In this document: positions 1 to 13,474 of the stretch, one piece after another | Position numbering within the stretch: position 1 is the stretch's first letter | How the letters are laid out: the number at the start of each line of letters is the position of its first letter | Source of the DNA: Sipunculus nudus | Taxonomy: Eukaryota > Annelida > Sipuncula > Golfingiida > Sipunculidae | Assembly: GCA_026874595.1 (NCBI GenBank) | Contig: CM049317.1 | Span: forward strand, 44,414,401 to 44,478,400 | Direction: 5' to 3' | Length of the DNA: 64,000 nucleotides | The notes under the pieces: model-generated | Seen by the model: only the letters and a program-made list of their open reading frames with translations | What the model was told of the DNA's origin: nothing | Database searches by the model: none | Program-made: the position numbers and the translations under genes

Positions 1-3000
1 AACATGAGACAGGACGGCAGACCAGGCACAGCATGGCTCAGGACGGCAGACCAGGCACAACATGGGACAGGAAGGCAGACCAGGCACAACATGGAACAGG
101 ACGGCTGACCAGGTACAACATGGAACAGGACGGCAGACCAGGCACAACATGGCCCAGGACGGCAGACCAGGCGCTCCATGGGACAGGACGGCTCACCAGG
201 CACTACATGGGACAGAACGGCAGACCAGGCACAACATGGCTCAGGACGGCAGACCAGGCATAACATGGCTCAGGACGGCAGACCAGGCACAACATGGCTC
301 AGGACGGCAGACCAGGCGCTTCATGTGACAGGACGGCTCAACAGGCACTACATGGGACAGAACGGCAGACCAGGCACAACTTGGTTTAGGACTGCAGGCA
401 CTTCATGGGCTAGGACGGCTGACCAGGCACTACATGGGACAGAACGGCAGACCAGGCACTTCATGGGACATGACGGCAGACCAGGCACAACATAGCTCAG
501 GACGGCAGACCAGGCACTACTTGGGACAGGACGGCAGACCAGGCACAACATGGCTCAGGACGGCAGGCCAGGGACTACATTGGACATGACGGCAGACCAG
601 GTACTTCATGGGACAGGACGGCAGACCAGGCACTTCATGGGACAGGACGGCAGACCAGGTACTACATTGGACAGGACGGCCGACCAGGCACTACATGGGA
701 CAGGACGGCTGACCAGGCAGTACATGGGACAGGACGGATGACCAGGCACTACATGTGACAGGACGGATGACCAGGCACAACATGGCTCAGGACGGCAGAC
801 CAGGCACTACATGGGACATGACGGCAGACCAGGCACAACATGGCTCAGGACTGCAGACCAGGCACTACATTGACATGACGGCAGGCCAGGCACTTCATGG
901 GACAGGACGGCAGACCAGGCACTACATGTGATAGGGCGGCAGACCAGACACAACATGTGACAGGACAACAGACCAGGCACTACATGGGACAGGACGGCTG
1001 ACCAGGCACTACATGGGACAGGACGGCTGACCAGGCACTACATGGGACAGGACGGCAAACCAGGCACTTCATAAGACAGGACGGCAGACCAGGCACTTTA
1101 TGGGACAGGAGGGCAGACCAGGCGCTACATGGGACAGGACGGCAGATCAGGCACTACATGGGACAGGACGGCAAACCAGGCACTACATGGGACAGGACGG
1201 CAGACCGGGCACAACTTGGATCAGGACTGCAGGCACTTCATGGGACAGGACGGCAGACCAGGCACTATATAAGACAGGACGGCAGACCAGGCACTATAGA
1301 AGACAGGATGGCAGACCAGGCGCTACATAAGACAGGACGGCAGATCAGGCACTACATGGGACAGGTCGGCAGACCAGGCACTTTGTGGGACAGGACGGCA
1401 GACAAGGCGCTACATTGGACAGGACGGCACCGCAGCGCTTCATGGGACAGGACGGCAGACCAGGCAATACATGGGACAGGTCGGCAGACCAGGCACTAAA
1501 TGGGACAGGACGGCAGACCAGGCACTATATAAGACAGGACGGCAGACCAGGCGCTACATAAGACAGGACGGCAGATCAGGCACTACATGGGACAGGACAG
1601 CAGACTAGGCACAACATGGAACAGGACGGCAGACCAGGCACAACATGAGACAGGAAGGCAGACCAGGCACAGCATGGCTCAGGACGGCAGACCAGGCACA
1701 ACATGGGACAGGACGGCAGACCAGGCACAACATGGCTCAGGACGGCAGACCAGGCACAACATGGCTCAGGACGGCAGACCAGGCACAACATGGCTCAGGA
1801 CGGCAGACCAGGCACAACATGGCTCAGGACGGCAGACCAGGCGCTTCATAGGATAGGACGGCTCACCAGGCACTACATGGGACAGAACGGCAGACCAGGC
1901 ACAACTTGGCTCAGGACTGCAGGCACTTCACGGGACAGGACGGCTGACCAGGCACTACATGGGACCGAACGGCAGACCAGGCACTACATGGGACATGACG
2001 GCAGACCAGGCACAACATAGCTCAGGACGGCAGACCAGGCACTTCATGGGACAGGACGGCAGACCAGGTACTACATGGGACAGGACGGCAGACCAGGCGC
2101 TACATTGGACAGGACGGCAGATCAGGCACTACATGGGACAGGACGGCAAACCAGGCACTACATGGGACAGGACGGCTGACCAGGCACTACATGTGATAGG
2201 GCGGCAGACCAGACACAACATGTGACAGGACAACAGACCAGGCACTACATGGGACAGGACGGCAGACCAGACACTAAATGGGACAGGACGGCAGACCAGG
2301 CACTACATATGATAGGGCGGCAGACCAGACACTACATGTGACAGGACAAAAGACCAGGCACTACATGGGGCAGGACGACTGACCAGGCACTACATGGGAC
2401 AGGACGGCAGACCAGGCACTACATGTGACAGGACAGCATACCAGGTACTACATGTGACAGGACGGCAGACCAGGCACAACTTGGCTCAGGACTGCAGGCA
2501 CTTCATGGGACAGGTCGGCAGACCAGGCACTTTGTGGGACAGGACGGCAGACAAGGCGCTAAATTGGACAGGACGGCAGCGCAGGCGCTTCATGGGACAG
2601 GACGGCAGACCAGGCAATACATGGGACAGGTTGGCAGACCAGGCACAACATGGGACAGGACTGCATACCAGGCACTACATGTGACAGGACGGCAGACCAG
2701 GCACAACTTGGCTCAGGACTGCAGGCACTTCATGGGACAGGACGGCAGACCAGGCACAACATGGGACAGGACGGCAGACCAGGCACAACATGAGACATGA
2801 CGGCAGACCAGGCACAATATAAGACAGGACGGCAGATCAGGCACTACATAAGACAGGACGGCAGATCAGGCACTACATGGGACAGGTCGGCAGACCAGGC
2901 ACTATATAAGACAGGACGGCAGATCAGGCACTACATAAGACAGGACAGCAGACCAGGCACAACATGAGACAGGACGGCAGACCAGGCACTATATAAGACA

Positions 3001-6000
3001 GGACGGCAGACCAGGCGCTACATAAGACAGGACGGCAGATCAGGCACTACATGGAACAGGACGGCAGACCAGGCACAACATGAGACAGGAGGGCAGACCA
3101 GGCACAGCATGGCTCAGGACTGCAGGCACTTCATGGGACAGGACGGCAGATCAGGCACTACATGGGACAGGACGGCAAACCAGGCACTACATGGGACAGG
3201 ACGGCTGACCAGGCACTACATGTGATAGGGCGGCAGACCAGACACAACATGTGACAGGACAACAGACCAGGCACTACATGGGACAGGACGGCAGACCAGA
3301 CACTAAATGGGACAGGACGGCAGACCAGGCACTACATATGATAGGGCGGCAGACCAGACACTACATGTGACAGGACAAAAGACCAGGCACTACATGGGGC
3401 AGGACGACTGACCAGGCACTACATGGGACAGGACGGCAGACCAGGCACTACATGTGACAGGACAGCATACCAGGTACTACATGTGACAGGACGGCAGACC
3501 AGGCACAACTTGGCTCAGGACTGCAGGCACTTCATGGGACAGGTCGGCAGACCAGGCACTTTGTGGGACAGGACGGCAGACAAGGCGCTAAATTGGACAG
3601 GACGGCAGCGCAGGCGCTTAATGGGACAGGACGGCAGACCAGGCAATACATGGGACAGGTTGGCAGACCAGGCACAACATGGGACAGGACTGCATACCAG
3701 GCACTACATGTGACAGGACGGCAGACCAGGCACAACTTGGCTCAGGACTGCAGGCACTTCATGGGACAGGACGGCAAACCAGGCACAACATGGGACAGGA
3801 CGGCAGACCAGGCACAACATGAGACATGACGGCAGACCAGGCACAATATAAGACAGGACGGCAGATCAGGCACTACATAAGACAGGACGGCAGATCAGGC
3901 ACTACATGGGACAGGTCGGCAGACCAGGCACTATATCAGACAGGACGGCAGATCAGGCACTACATAAGACAGGACAGCAGACCAGGCACAACATGAGACA
4001 GGACGGCAGACCAGGCACTATATAAGACAGGACGGCAGACCAGGCGCTACATAAGACAGGACGGCAGATCAGGCACTACATGGAACAGGACGGCAGACCA
4101 GGCACAACATGAGACAGGACGGCAGACCAGGCACAGCATGGCTCAGGACTGCAGGCACTTCATGGGACAGGACGGGAGACAAGGCACAACATGGGACAGG
4201 ACGGCAGACCAGGCACAACATGAGACAGGACGGCAGACCAGGCACTATATAAGACAGGACGGCAGATCAGGCACTACATAAGACAGGACGGCAGATCAGG
4301 CACTACATGGGACAGGTCGGCAGTCCAGGCACTATATAAGACAGGACGGCAGATCAGGCACTACATAAGACAGGACGGCAGACCAGGCACAACATGAGAC
4401 AGGACGGCAGACCAGGCACTATATAAGACAGGACGGCAGACCAGGCGCTAAATAAGACAGGACGGCAGATCAGGCACTACATGGGACAGGTCGGCAGACC
4501 AGGCACTTTGTGGGACAGGACGACAGACAAGGCGCTACATTGGACAGGACGGTAGCGCAGGCGCTTAATGGGACAGGACGGCAGACTAGGCACTATATAA
4601 GACAGGACGGCAGATCAGGCACTACATAAGACAGGACGGCAGATCAGGGACTACATGGGACAGGTCGGCAGACCAGGCACTATATAAGACAGGACGGCAG
4701 ATCAGGCACTACATAAGACAGGACGGCAGACCAGGCACAACATGAGACAGGACGGCAGACCATTCACTATATAAGACAGGACGGCAGACCAGGCGCTACA
4801 TAAGACAGCACGGCAGATCAGGCACTACATGGGACAGGTCGGCAGACCAGGCACTTTGTGGGACAGGACGACAGACAAGGCGCTACATTGGACAGGACCG
4901 CAGCGCAGGCGCTTCATGGGACAGGACGGCGGACCAGGCAATACATGGGACAGGTCGACAGACCAGGCACTAAATGGGACAGGACGCAGACCAGGCACAA
5001 ATAAGACAGGACGGCAGACCATGCGCTACATAAGACAGGACGGCAGATCAGGCACTAAATAGGACAGGTCGGCAGACCAGGCACTTTGTGGGGCAGGACG
5101 GGAGACAAGGCGCTACATTGGACAGGACGGCAGCGCAGGCGCTTCATGGGACAGGACGGCAGACCAGGCAATACATGGGACAGGTCGGCAGACCAGGCAC
5201 AACATGGGACAGGACGGCAGACCAGGTACTACATGCGACAGTACGGCAGACCAGGCGCTACATAAGACAGGACGGCAGATCAGGCACTACATGGGACAGC
5301 TCGGCAGACCAGGCACTTTGTGGGACAGGACGGCAGACAAGGCGCTACATTGGACAGGACGGCAGCGCAAGCTTCATGGGACAGGACGGGAGACCAGGCA
5401 ATACATGGGACAGGTCGGCAGCGCAGGCGCTTCATGGGACAGGACGGCAGACCAGGCACTACATGGGACAGGACGGCAGACCAGGCACTACATGTGATAG
5501 TGCGGCAGACCAGAGACTACATGTGACAGGACAACAGACCAGGCACTATATGGGGCAAGACGACTGACCAGGCACAACATGGGACAGGACGGCAGACCAG
5601 GCACTACATAAGACAGGACGGCAGATCAGGCACTACATGGGACAGGTCGGCAGACCAGGCACTTTGTGGGACAGGACGGGAGACAAGGCGCTACATTGGA
5701 CAGGACGGCAGCGCAGGCGCTTCATGGGACAGGACGGCAGACCAGGCAATACATGGGACAGGTCGGCAGCGCAGGCGCCTTATGGGACAGGACGGCAGAC
5801 CAGGCACTACATGGGACAGGACGGAAGACCAGGCACTACATGTGATAGGGCGGCAGACCAGACACTACATGTGACAGGACAACAGACCAGGCACTACATG
5901 GGGCAAGACGACTGACCAGGCACTACATGGGACAGGACGGCAGACCAGGCACTACATGTGACAGGACTGCATACCAGGCACTACATGTGACAGGACGGCA

Positions 6001-6290
6001 TACCAGGCACTACATGTGACAGGACGGCAGACCAGGCACTACATGGGACAGGACGGCTGACCAGGATCTACATGTAACAGGAAGGCTGACGAGGCACTAC
6101 ATGGGACAGGACGGCAGACCAGGCACTTCATGGGACAGGACGACAGACCAGGCACAACATGGCTCAGGACGGCAGACCAGGCACTAAATGGGACAGGACG
6201 GCAGACCAGGCACAACATGGCTCAGGACGACAGACCAGGCACTACATGGGACAAGACGGCAGACGAGGCTCTACATGGGACAGGAGGGCA
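1..6290. repeat. 29-bp minisatellite array with higher-order structure
   Basis: About 215 head-to-tail copies of a 29-bp unit whose core is CATGGGACAGGACGGCAGAC followed by CAGGCACTA. The array starts before the window and ends sharply near 6290. Unit subtypes are visible: CATGGCTCAGG types dominate 1-870 and 1600-1850, ATAAGACAGG types dominate 2800-5650. Because 29 is not a multiple of 3, each unit shifts frame and open stretches translate as a 29-residue period on both strands. I read these frames as by-products of the repeat, not genes. There are no spacers, so this is not a CRISPR array. Confidence 0.97.
2113..4170. repeat. 1029-bp higher-order tandem duplication inside the minisatellite
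   Basis: Bases about 2113-3141 and 3142-4170 are near-identical and include the same unusual units: TGTGATAGGG units, a shortened CTTGGCTCAGGACTGCAGG unit and a CTTTGTGGGACAGG unit. The marker GCACTTTGTG recurs at 1378, 2528, 3557, 4503, 4851, 5081, 5313 and 5659, so later spacings of about 230 and 348 bp (8 and 12 units) suggest shorter higher-order units toward the right edge. Confidence 0.85.
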
Positions 6291-9200
6291 GGATGTGTCT
6301 AAAAGGGAAATGCGAGGGTCGCGATCGGGCGTGACAACCATGTTATCGCTTGCATGTATTTAGCTTCTAATCTGTTGACGTAGTATTTCTGTGAAGCATT
6401 TGCAGGGAATGCTCAAAGTTTTATTCACAATTGACAGATCGGGAAAATTTGGTCCTCTCATATGTAAGAGACGTGAGATTTATGATAGATGAATCAAAAT
6501 TTGGCAACGAAAATGAAACATTAAGAAAATTATATATCTCAGGTCAGTAGGACTCTTGAATGCACACGTTAAGGTAACAAACAAAAAGCTGGGCAGAGAC
6601 ATCGGGCGGAAAACTACTCTTGCATAACGTCTCTGAACAAAAGAACAACAGCGTTACGTAGGCGTTTTTTTTTTGTTTACGATAAGGTATTGATCGGGAA
6701 GCTCAATAAGGTAGGCATTATTTAATGCCCGGCGTCTGACCAAGGATATACACGGTATGTGAAAAATACAGCTATAGTCCCGACCTCCCGAACCTGAGTA
6801 AGCTACCGAATAGTTTATTCTAGAATACTTGTGTTTTATCAACCATAGTTATTTTGTAATATAGTAAGTTAAGTACGTTGACTTTAGCTTGCATGTTAGG
6901 CCAGACATGTGAGCAGTTTACTCTGTTATAATTCACAAATCATTGGTACTCAAGAAGGTTAAGGTATAAGCTGGTCTGGCAGTAATATCGATTTCGAACC
7001 GTTCAATAACAAAATAAATTATGTAATCTGCACTGCGTAAAGGTATAGATCACCTATAGCTGTGACTGATAAAAGCAAGGAGTCGCGCGAAAACGCCCGG
7101 AGTTCCCTTTTGATGACAAAACAACATCTTTGAACGGCTCGACCGTGGTGACAATCCGGCGGGATATGAACATCGATACAGGTACTATTATACTTTAACT
7201 AGAAAATGGGGACGAGTTTGATCCCGTTGCAGGGGAAGGTAGCAAACTCCCGGAACACGTAAGGTAGCGATGTCTGTTGGTGGATGCGGAACCAATCTGT
7301 ATACGTTCCGTGGTAATGAGCCAAGATGAAGGTTCAGCAATGGCGAGAGCGGCGTGTTGTTGTGCGACAGACGTGCAATATGATTCTGCCGGGTATTCTA
7401 TCTGGTGCAAGTTGAAGGGCCATATTGGTGAGAACTCCGTAATTTAGGGTTTATGACTGACACTGATAGCAAAAAAGTGGCCCACTGTCATGGCCCGATT
7501 CTGCGGAAGTTCTGGGACAAACAAACAAACAGACAGAACGATTCCAGTTGTATATAGATAGATATCGAGAAAAGCAGACAGAAGCTTCGAGCTTTACAAA
7601 AAAAACCCTCTTTTGTTGGTCAAAGGTACAGGTGCCTAGTCCGGTTGTCATTAGTGCCGACATCTTATACGACCTCGGTCCCAATATGAATGAGGTTATT
7701 ATTAAAAGAAGGGTACGCATGCTTTGTGCAAGTATTGAAATAATAATTATGATTAAAACAGATCCGAAGGCTTTTTACTAATCGAATTCTACAACAAACC
7801 CAATAAGTTCATGAGTCAAGAAACAGTTATAGAAACAAATGCGATCCCAAGGAAACATGGCTGTAGTCGCCCTATGAATTCGAAGCAAGACCCCTGATCG
7901 TTTATCCGGGAGATTTATTTGTCCAAACAAAAAGCTTGTCTTTGATGCTTCCGTAAAAAATGACGTTCTATTGTTCCTGCTCATTGTTCATGTACTTACT
8001 TAGGCTAGTTCAACTGCGGTCTTAAGAACCAGAAGAACTGCAACAGTTTATCCAGATAACGTTTAAAACTGAAAGCATCCTATTCCATTGTAACACAGTT
8101 TCCACTGAATTACCTAATGAAGATACTGAGGTAGCACCTACATGCATAATGAATAGACTGGCGTAGTAAAAACTGGTAGGAATTGGTATTTGGACTTAGA
8201 ATATAGCTAAAACTTAAAATACTCTTCATAACTTTTATGGCGGAGAGATTAAACGCAGGAGTCATTTGATGTCCGTGACATTGACTGATAATATATTTTT
8301 GCATGTGCCTTTAGAGTTTGTATTAACCTGAAATAATGAATGTTAATTGACAACGTTTCTAAAACACTGTTGTGTCAGACAGCTTTTTTCTATTTAATAA
8401 GACAAGGTGTTTTGTGGAGCCGTGTGATACTGTTTTATCTCCAGAGCTGTGGACTGACTGTGTGTCTGTCAGGAGAGACGTAGGGAATCAGATGTCAGAT
8501 CGTTCTACCTTTGTAACAAAATATATTTGTTCTCTCACAAAGGGCTACAGATATTCTGGTCTAGAGGTTAAAAAGAGCTCTCATTTATCTTAGCCGTTCT
8601 TTTGACATTTACCGCTCTTTATATGAGCAAAGTATAACAAAATAAAAGAAATAATAGCTTAAAAATCCCTTTGAATCAGATTCCAAAAGAAATTCCAAAA
8701 ATTCTATTCCAGAAGAAACCTTGCGTTCAGGAATGGCAAGTTTCAGACAGGAAGGTTTTAACCAAAGGCTATAAAACAGGTAATTTTGGTGCCTAAATCC
8801 TATATTTGTTTAAATTTATGTCTAATTGATTTATAAAACCACCTAAATGGCTGGGGGATGAGGACACGCGGCTTTGCTAGGTTGTAATGTTTCAGATATC
8901 AGTGATGCACTTTTTCCTGTTTACTGTTTCTTCTAAAAATCAGTTTAGATTTCTGAACATGTAACATCTCTCATTGGATCTATTTCTTTCCCACGTATTT
9001 ATACTTAATTTTCCTTTTTTTTTCAGTTTTTTTTATTCCTTAGCAGTAAATTTATAAATTTATCCACAGTTTATTACATTCTTATTTATAAGTTGGGGAT
9101 ATTAATGAAAAACCCTGTGATTAAAATAGCATTCAAATGTTTTTTTACTGAGAAATGAATCTTTCCGTCATTACACTCTGCTCCATGGGTAAAAACACCG

Positions 9201-9504
9201 GCAACACGTTAACCCCCATCCGCTGAAGTTTGACTACGTAATCCAAAGACATGTAAGAAAACGGTAGAGGAGGAACAGTAAACCCTTTCTTTTTAAAGGT
9301 CCCTCAAAATGTTCTCTTTACATTGCATTTTTAAAATTTTCTCAGTATGGAAGGGGAAACTCCCTCCCATACCCTCCCTCGTGTACCTGTAATTAACCTT
9401 CCAAATTAACGTGGCTTCAGAATTGATTTATTAAGGTAAAATTAACAAAAAATAGTTATATTTTCTTTAGGCAGAAGGTATATGACGTTTATAGTAATAA
9501 TTAA

Positions 9505-9507
<3 letters not shown>
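6291..9507. other. No recognisable gene
   Basis: AT-rich DNA with scattered short open frames and none that I recognise. A 71-codon minus-strand frame at 7195-7410 and an 89-codon minus-strand frame at 7451-7720 lack recognisable motifs and convincing splice context. Confidence 0.5.

Positions 9508-9548
<41 letters not shown>
9508..9548. repeat. (AT)n microsatellite
   Basis: Uninterrupted TA dinucleotides of about 41 bp, followed by TTTATTTATATATG. Confidence 0.95.
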
Positions 9549-9551
<3 letters not shown>

Positions 9552-9604
9552 TTATATATGCTCAATGCCCTTCAACCGCTAACCCAGTATATTAGCGCCC
9601 CCTG

Positions 9605-9628
9605 TCTCGAATTTCTGGATCCGCCACT
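9605..9628. mobile_element. Orphan DNA-transposon end
   Basis: The stretch ending CTGGATCCGCCACTG reads in reverse complement as CAGTGGCGGATCCAG, a form typical of terminal inverted repeats of animal hAT-like or related elements. I found no partner end nearby, so the element is truncated or its other end has decayed. Family assignment is from general knowledge. Confidence 0.35.
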
Positions 9629-9690
9629 GTCTAATTCAGACCGAGTATCAGAGGGGGAGGCCATGCTTGATTAGACTGTTTATTAGTTAT

Positions 9691-10521
9691 TAGGGCTGGG
9701 TAGCCCCTACACACTTGGTATTGCAATATATTGCGATACCGCATATCGCAATCCAGTTTTTAATTATCGATATTTTTCGATTTTTCTTAACGTGCCTAAA
9801 TCTAATTTTTTGGTTGTAAAATAGTGTTTCTGTTTTAAATTTGGACATCTTAATGGGCTGGGATTAATGACAGGCTGAAAGTAAAAGCCGCTACACTGTC
9901 CTCAGACGTTTGGTAAGATATGTTCAAATTATCCTTATATACCAAAGATAAAAAATGTTAGCTTGATGACTTTTTGGTATACGAGAAATACATACAGCAA
10001 ACAGAAAAAAAGTGCTGAACATGATCGTTATAATTCATCATTCATTTATATTCTTTACTCATATTTTTTAACTGTAGGAAGGTCAAGTGTCAAATTAACT
10101 ATTTTTTTTGTTAAAGAACGGCAGCTTGCGGTTTGGTTCATGGTTGTAATTGTGCAGTCTGTCTATCTCTCATCTATCCATAAATCAAAGCCACATAATT
10201 CTCTTATTGCTATTTTGTTTTGAACATGTAAGGCTGAAAGAAAACGACAACAATTAAGTACTTTACAAAATACATAAGTAGGTAATATTGCTATATTACG
10301 TGATACATAAACTAATTTGCATAAACGTTTATTGTGTTATTATTTTTAACTTGATAAAGAATTAATTATTATCATAATATGAATAATTTATATATATAAT
10401 AAATAAAAACAATTTTTTTTATAACTTGAATACAATGGAAATATCACGATACTTTTCGCAGTACCCTATCACATATCACGATATATTGCGATACGAATTT
10501 TGTAGGCGGTACTTAGCCCTA
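9691..10521. mobile_element. Non-autonomous hAT-like element
   Basis: The left end TAGGGCTGGGTA and the reverse complement of the right end (TAGGGCTAAGTACC) match imperfectly. Both ends then run into ATATTGCGATA-rich subterminal sequence (9720-9760 and 10440-10495), giving a terminal inverted repeat of roughly 60 bp. Length is 831 bp. No transposase frame is present. I could not see an 8-bp target duplication at the exact ends, so the hAT assignment rests on terminal sequence type only. Interior is AT-rich and non-coding. Confidence 0.6.
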
Positions 10522-11042
10522 TTGCCAACAAAAAGAAATTTCCCTGCCACGCGCCAAATAAAATGCTGACAAACATTACTATTTAAGATACAACTCCAGC
10601 ACGTTCTTCCCGTGTGTTCATGGAGCTGGAAGAAATAAACAGATTTGAGTGAAATGAGTCAAGACTGCTCACTTGCTCCACTACACGTGGATGTCTGGGT
10701 TTGAAATATTAGTTTCCTGTGTCATTGAACTGGAATCATGAAGAGATAACTGTTTCAAACCCAGCAAAAGAGTGGTATACAATGCGCTCTAATGTCTGGC
10801 GGTATACCTATAGACTTAATTAACTGTAGAGCAAAGTGGATAGATCCAGTATTAGCAAAGAAAGTAATGGGAGCCCTATAAAGTGGGTCCTTTCTTCTCA
10901 GCAGCAAAAATCTCTCGAAAGAATTTTCATCAAATTAAAAGTGCGACTCGAGTTTAAATCAGGCATGGAAACGAAAAATAGCTTTATCGGACAAAGGATA
11001 AGTACATACTAGCCTAGCGTTTTGATAAAATATCTAAAACAT
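10522..11042. other. No recognisable feature
   Basis: Intergenic or intronic AT-rich DNA. No open frame or repeat that I can support. Confidence 0.5.
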
Positions 11043-11056
11043 TCTGTCTGTATTAA

Positions 11057-11299
11057 ATATAAACTTTATTTATTTTACATGTATTGTACAACTACTTATA
11101 ATAACTAATACAAGGCACTCTCCATGGCTCGGATTTTGGCACACGGTAGTCGTTAAGGGTGGAGGAAACCGTAGGACTCGGGGAAAACTTCCGATCTTGG
11201 AAGGGCAACTACAACCCACTCCCATAGTCACGCCGGGAAACGAACCCTGGTCGCCAGCGGAGAAGGCCGAGCGTTTTACCACTCAGCTGTCCAGGTCCC
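11057..11299 (-). mobile_element. tRNA-derived SINE, minus strand, with 14-bp target duplication
   Basis: Read on the minus strand it begins GGGACCTGGACAGCTGAGTGG, has a tRNA-like A-box region and a B-box GGTTCGTTTCC, then a unique body and a 3' end AATAAAGTTTATATTT. Exact direct repeats TCTGTCTGTATTAA flank it at 11043-11056 and 11300-11313, the expected product of target-primed reverse transcription. A second copy of the same family lies at 22742-22988. The tRNA-like head is a pol III promoter relic and does not fold as a complete tRNA gene here. Confidence 0.9.
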
Positions 11300-11313
11300 T
11301 CTGTCTGTATTAA

Positions 11314-12159
11314 TTGCGAAAGTATGTTTGTTCCAATTATATATCGGAAAGGTGTAGTGGTTAAGTATTTTTCAAATACATTTTTGTATGAAATTGCCTA
11401 AAAACAGGTGTATGGTACGATTTACCTCTGTATCCAATAATCAGTCAGTGTGGAGAAATCATTTTTAAGTACAAAATGAGGTAGAGTTTTATTAAAAAAT
11501 CCCACTAAAAATCATTACTCTATGTATGTTCAGGAATATCAGAGAAGTGGCACAAGGATGATTTGAGGAATGAAATGTCCTTAATGTGTGAGAGAGGTGC
11601 TCCAAATACCTCTACATAAAAAAATGCTCTTAGCATTTTCTTATAATTTTAGGAAGCATACACTTATACATTATTTTGTAAATAAGACTTGGTTAAAGGA
11701 ATCATTCGTGTCTCGTTTTATGCACAGACAATCACTTTAATTATTAAAGTTTGGCATAAAACACAGTCTTAAATTTGAAGGAAGCGCTAATATTCTATGC
11801 GGGATATATAAAAGTTGGCATTTTCGCTTCATTTAATTTTGCAGCTAAGTTTGTTAGATTGATAACATTTTTATCATTTAAGGAACATCACTGGCGAAGA
11901 AACTGACAAATTTGCCATGGTGACCAAGTTTCCTTTAGCAATAGTTTCCACATTTAAGCGATACCTACGTGTTTATGAACCCTACATACCACCTGGATTT
12001 TTTTCATGCGAAGCTATTTTTAATTATAATTTTTCATTTTTTTTTTCATTTTTATTTTCAAATTAAAATATTACAGCACCCTTCGTCGAGAACACAACGC
12101 AGAGGTAAAAAAAAAACAAGCAAGACGACCGGAGGTCACGCGCTTGCCGGAAAACTCTG
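11314..12159. other. No recognisable feature
   Basis: AT-rich DNA with homopolymer T tracts around 12030-12055. No supported gene. Confidence 0.5.
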
Positions 12160-13400
12160 ACCCAGTTTTGAAGACAGATAACTAGAACATGTCATTAAGA
12201 AGAAAAAGAGGAAGAAAATGAGCCATAGTTTGATTGGACCAATATTGACAAAGTTACGATGGAAATAATAATTTGGCGTGTTTTCATGACCTTAACCTTT
12301 AACTTGGACCTATTTAAAAGCACTTACAGCTTCAGGAAATCGTTCCGATATGCGGTAGGTGAAAGTTACAAAGTGAATATTGGTAAACTGTGGTCTGTAG
12401 AATGCTATTTAACAGAAGCAAGAACCAGAAAGAAGGCAAATTGAAGACAACTGAAAACAGGCAGACATATTGAGGAAACGTTTTGAAACATTTTGAAGTG
12501 TTTTAAAGTCACAGGCTTACTGACAAAGTGACATTAGTTGAGACCAGAAGAAAATAAGCTATAGTTTACGTAATTAAGGTTAATAGCTTAGGAGATATGG
12601 CCCAAAATGATATGTTGTAGTCTTTCGAGTGCAATGCCCCCTAGCGGCTATATCCAGAAAATGAAAAATCACCTTAGATATAAGTGTCTGACATAAGACG
12701 TACCAGTTTCAAAATGTTTTCTGCAAAACTGTGGCCTATAGAATGGTATATGTAAGACTCAAGAACTAGCAAGCAGGCGAAATGGAGAACAACTGACAAA
12801 CAGACAGACATACTGAAAAAGTGACACAAGGTTGAGACCAGATGACTTGGTCAAGTGATGGAGAAGACTCAGAGGAAGAAGATAAGCTATAGTTTATGTG
12901 ATTCAGGTTTATAGTTTCGTAGATATGGCCAAAAAGTAATATGTTTCGAGTGCAGCTCCCCTTTGCGGCTGTTTTCTATAAATGTAAATCAGTTTCGAAA
13001 TATTAGTGCAAGACATAAGATGTTTTAGTTACAAAAGGATTTCTGCAAAACTGTGGCCTGTAGGATGTTATATGTAAGACACAAGAACCAGCAAGAAGTC
13101 GATATTGAGGACAACCTTACGACAGACAGACGCACTGAAACAGACACTAAGCTGAGACAGGATGACTAGATCATGTTATAAAGAAGATGCAGAGGAAGAA
13201 AATGAGCCTAAGTTTGTGAAGATAGGACTAATATTAACAATGTTATTATGTAAATAAAATTTCAATTATAAAAATATGATGTTGACCTTTGACCTATGTT
13301 GACCAAAAACAAAATACTTTCAGAATTTATGACTTTCAATCAGTCTTTAAAGTTTCACATCTGCTGTAAAAGTGTGGCCATGGGAGCACTGACAAACGAA
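12160..13400. repeat. Diverged ~330-bp tandem repeat, about four copies
   Basis: A block containing AACTGTGGCCTGTAGAATG, AAGAACCAGCAAG, GACAGACAGAC, then GAAGAAGA...GAGGAAGAAAATGAGCC recurs with its ACTGTGG marker near 12388, 12728, 13048 and (decayed) 13371, a spacing of about 320-340 bp. Copies differ by many substitutions and indels, so the array is old. No open frame is shared by the copies. Function unknown. Confidence 0.75.
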
Positions 13401-13444
13401 CACACATGAACACAAATCAACAGACATACGCAACTGACCAACAT

Positions 13445-13474
13445 GCTTGCCGAAATCGATGATTTCCGGCAAGC
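13445..13474. other. 30-bp near-perfect hairpin
   Basis: GCTTGCCGAAATC pairs with GATTTCCGGCAAGC across a GAT loop, with a single bulged base. Confidence 0.7.

Noticed and set aside
33-6363. Many open frames of 60-160 codons with repeated MGQDGRPGTTWDRTADQ-type sequence
   Set aside because: They follow the 29-bp repeat in whichever frame lacks stops, occur on both strands and overlap one another. No start context, splice sites or conserved frame.
9691-10521. 8-bp target duplication for the small hAT-like element
   Set aside because: The flanks TTAGTTAT and TTGCCAAC do not match, so only the terminal inverted repeats support the element.
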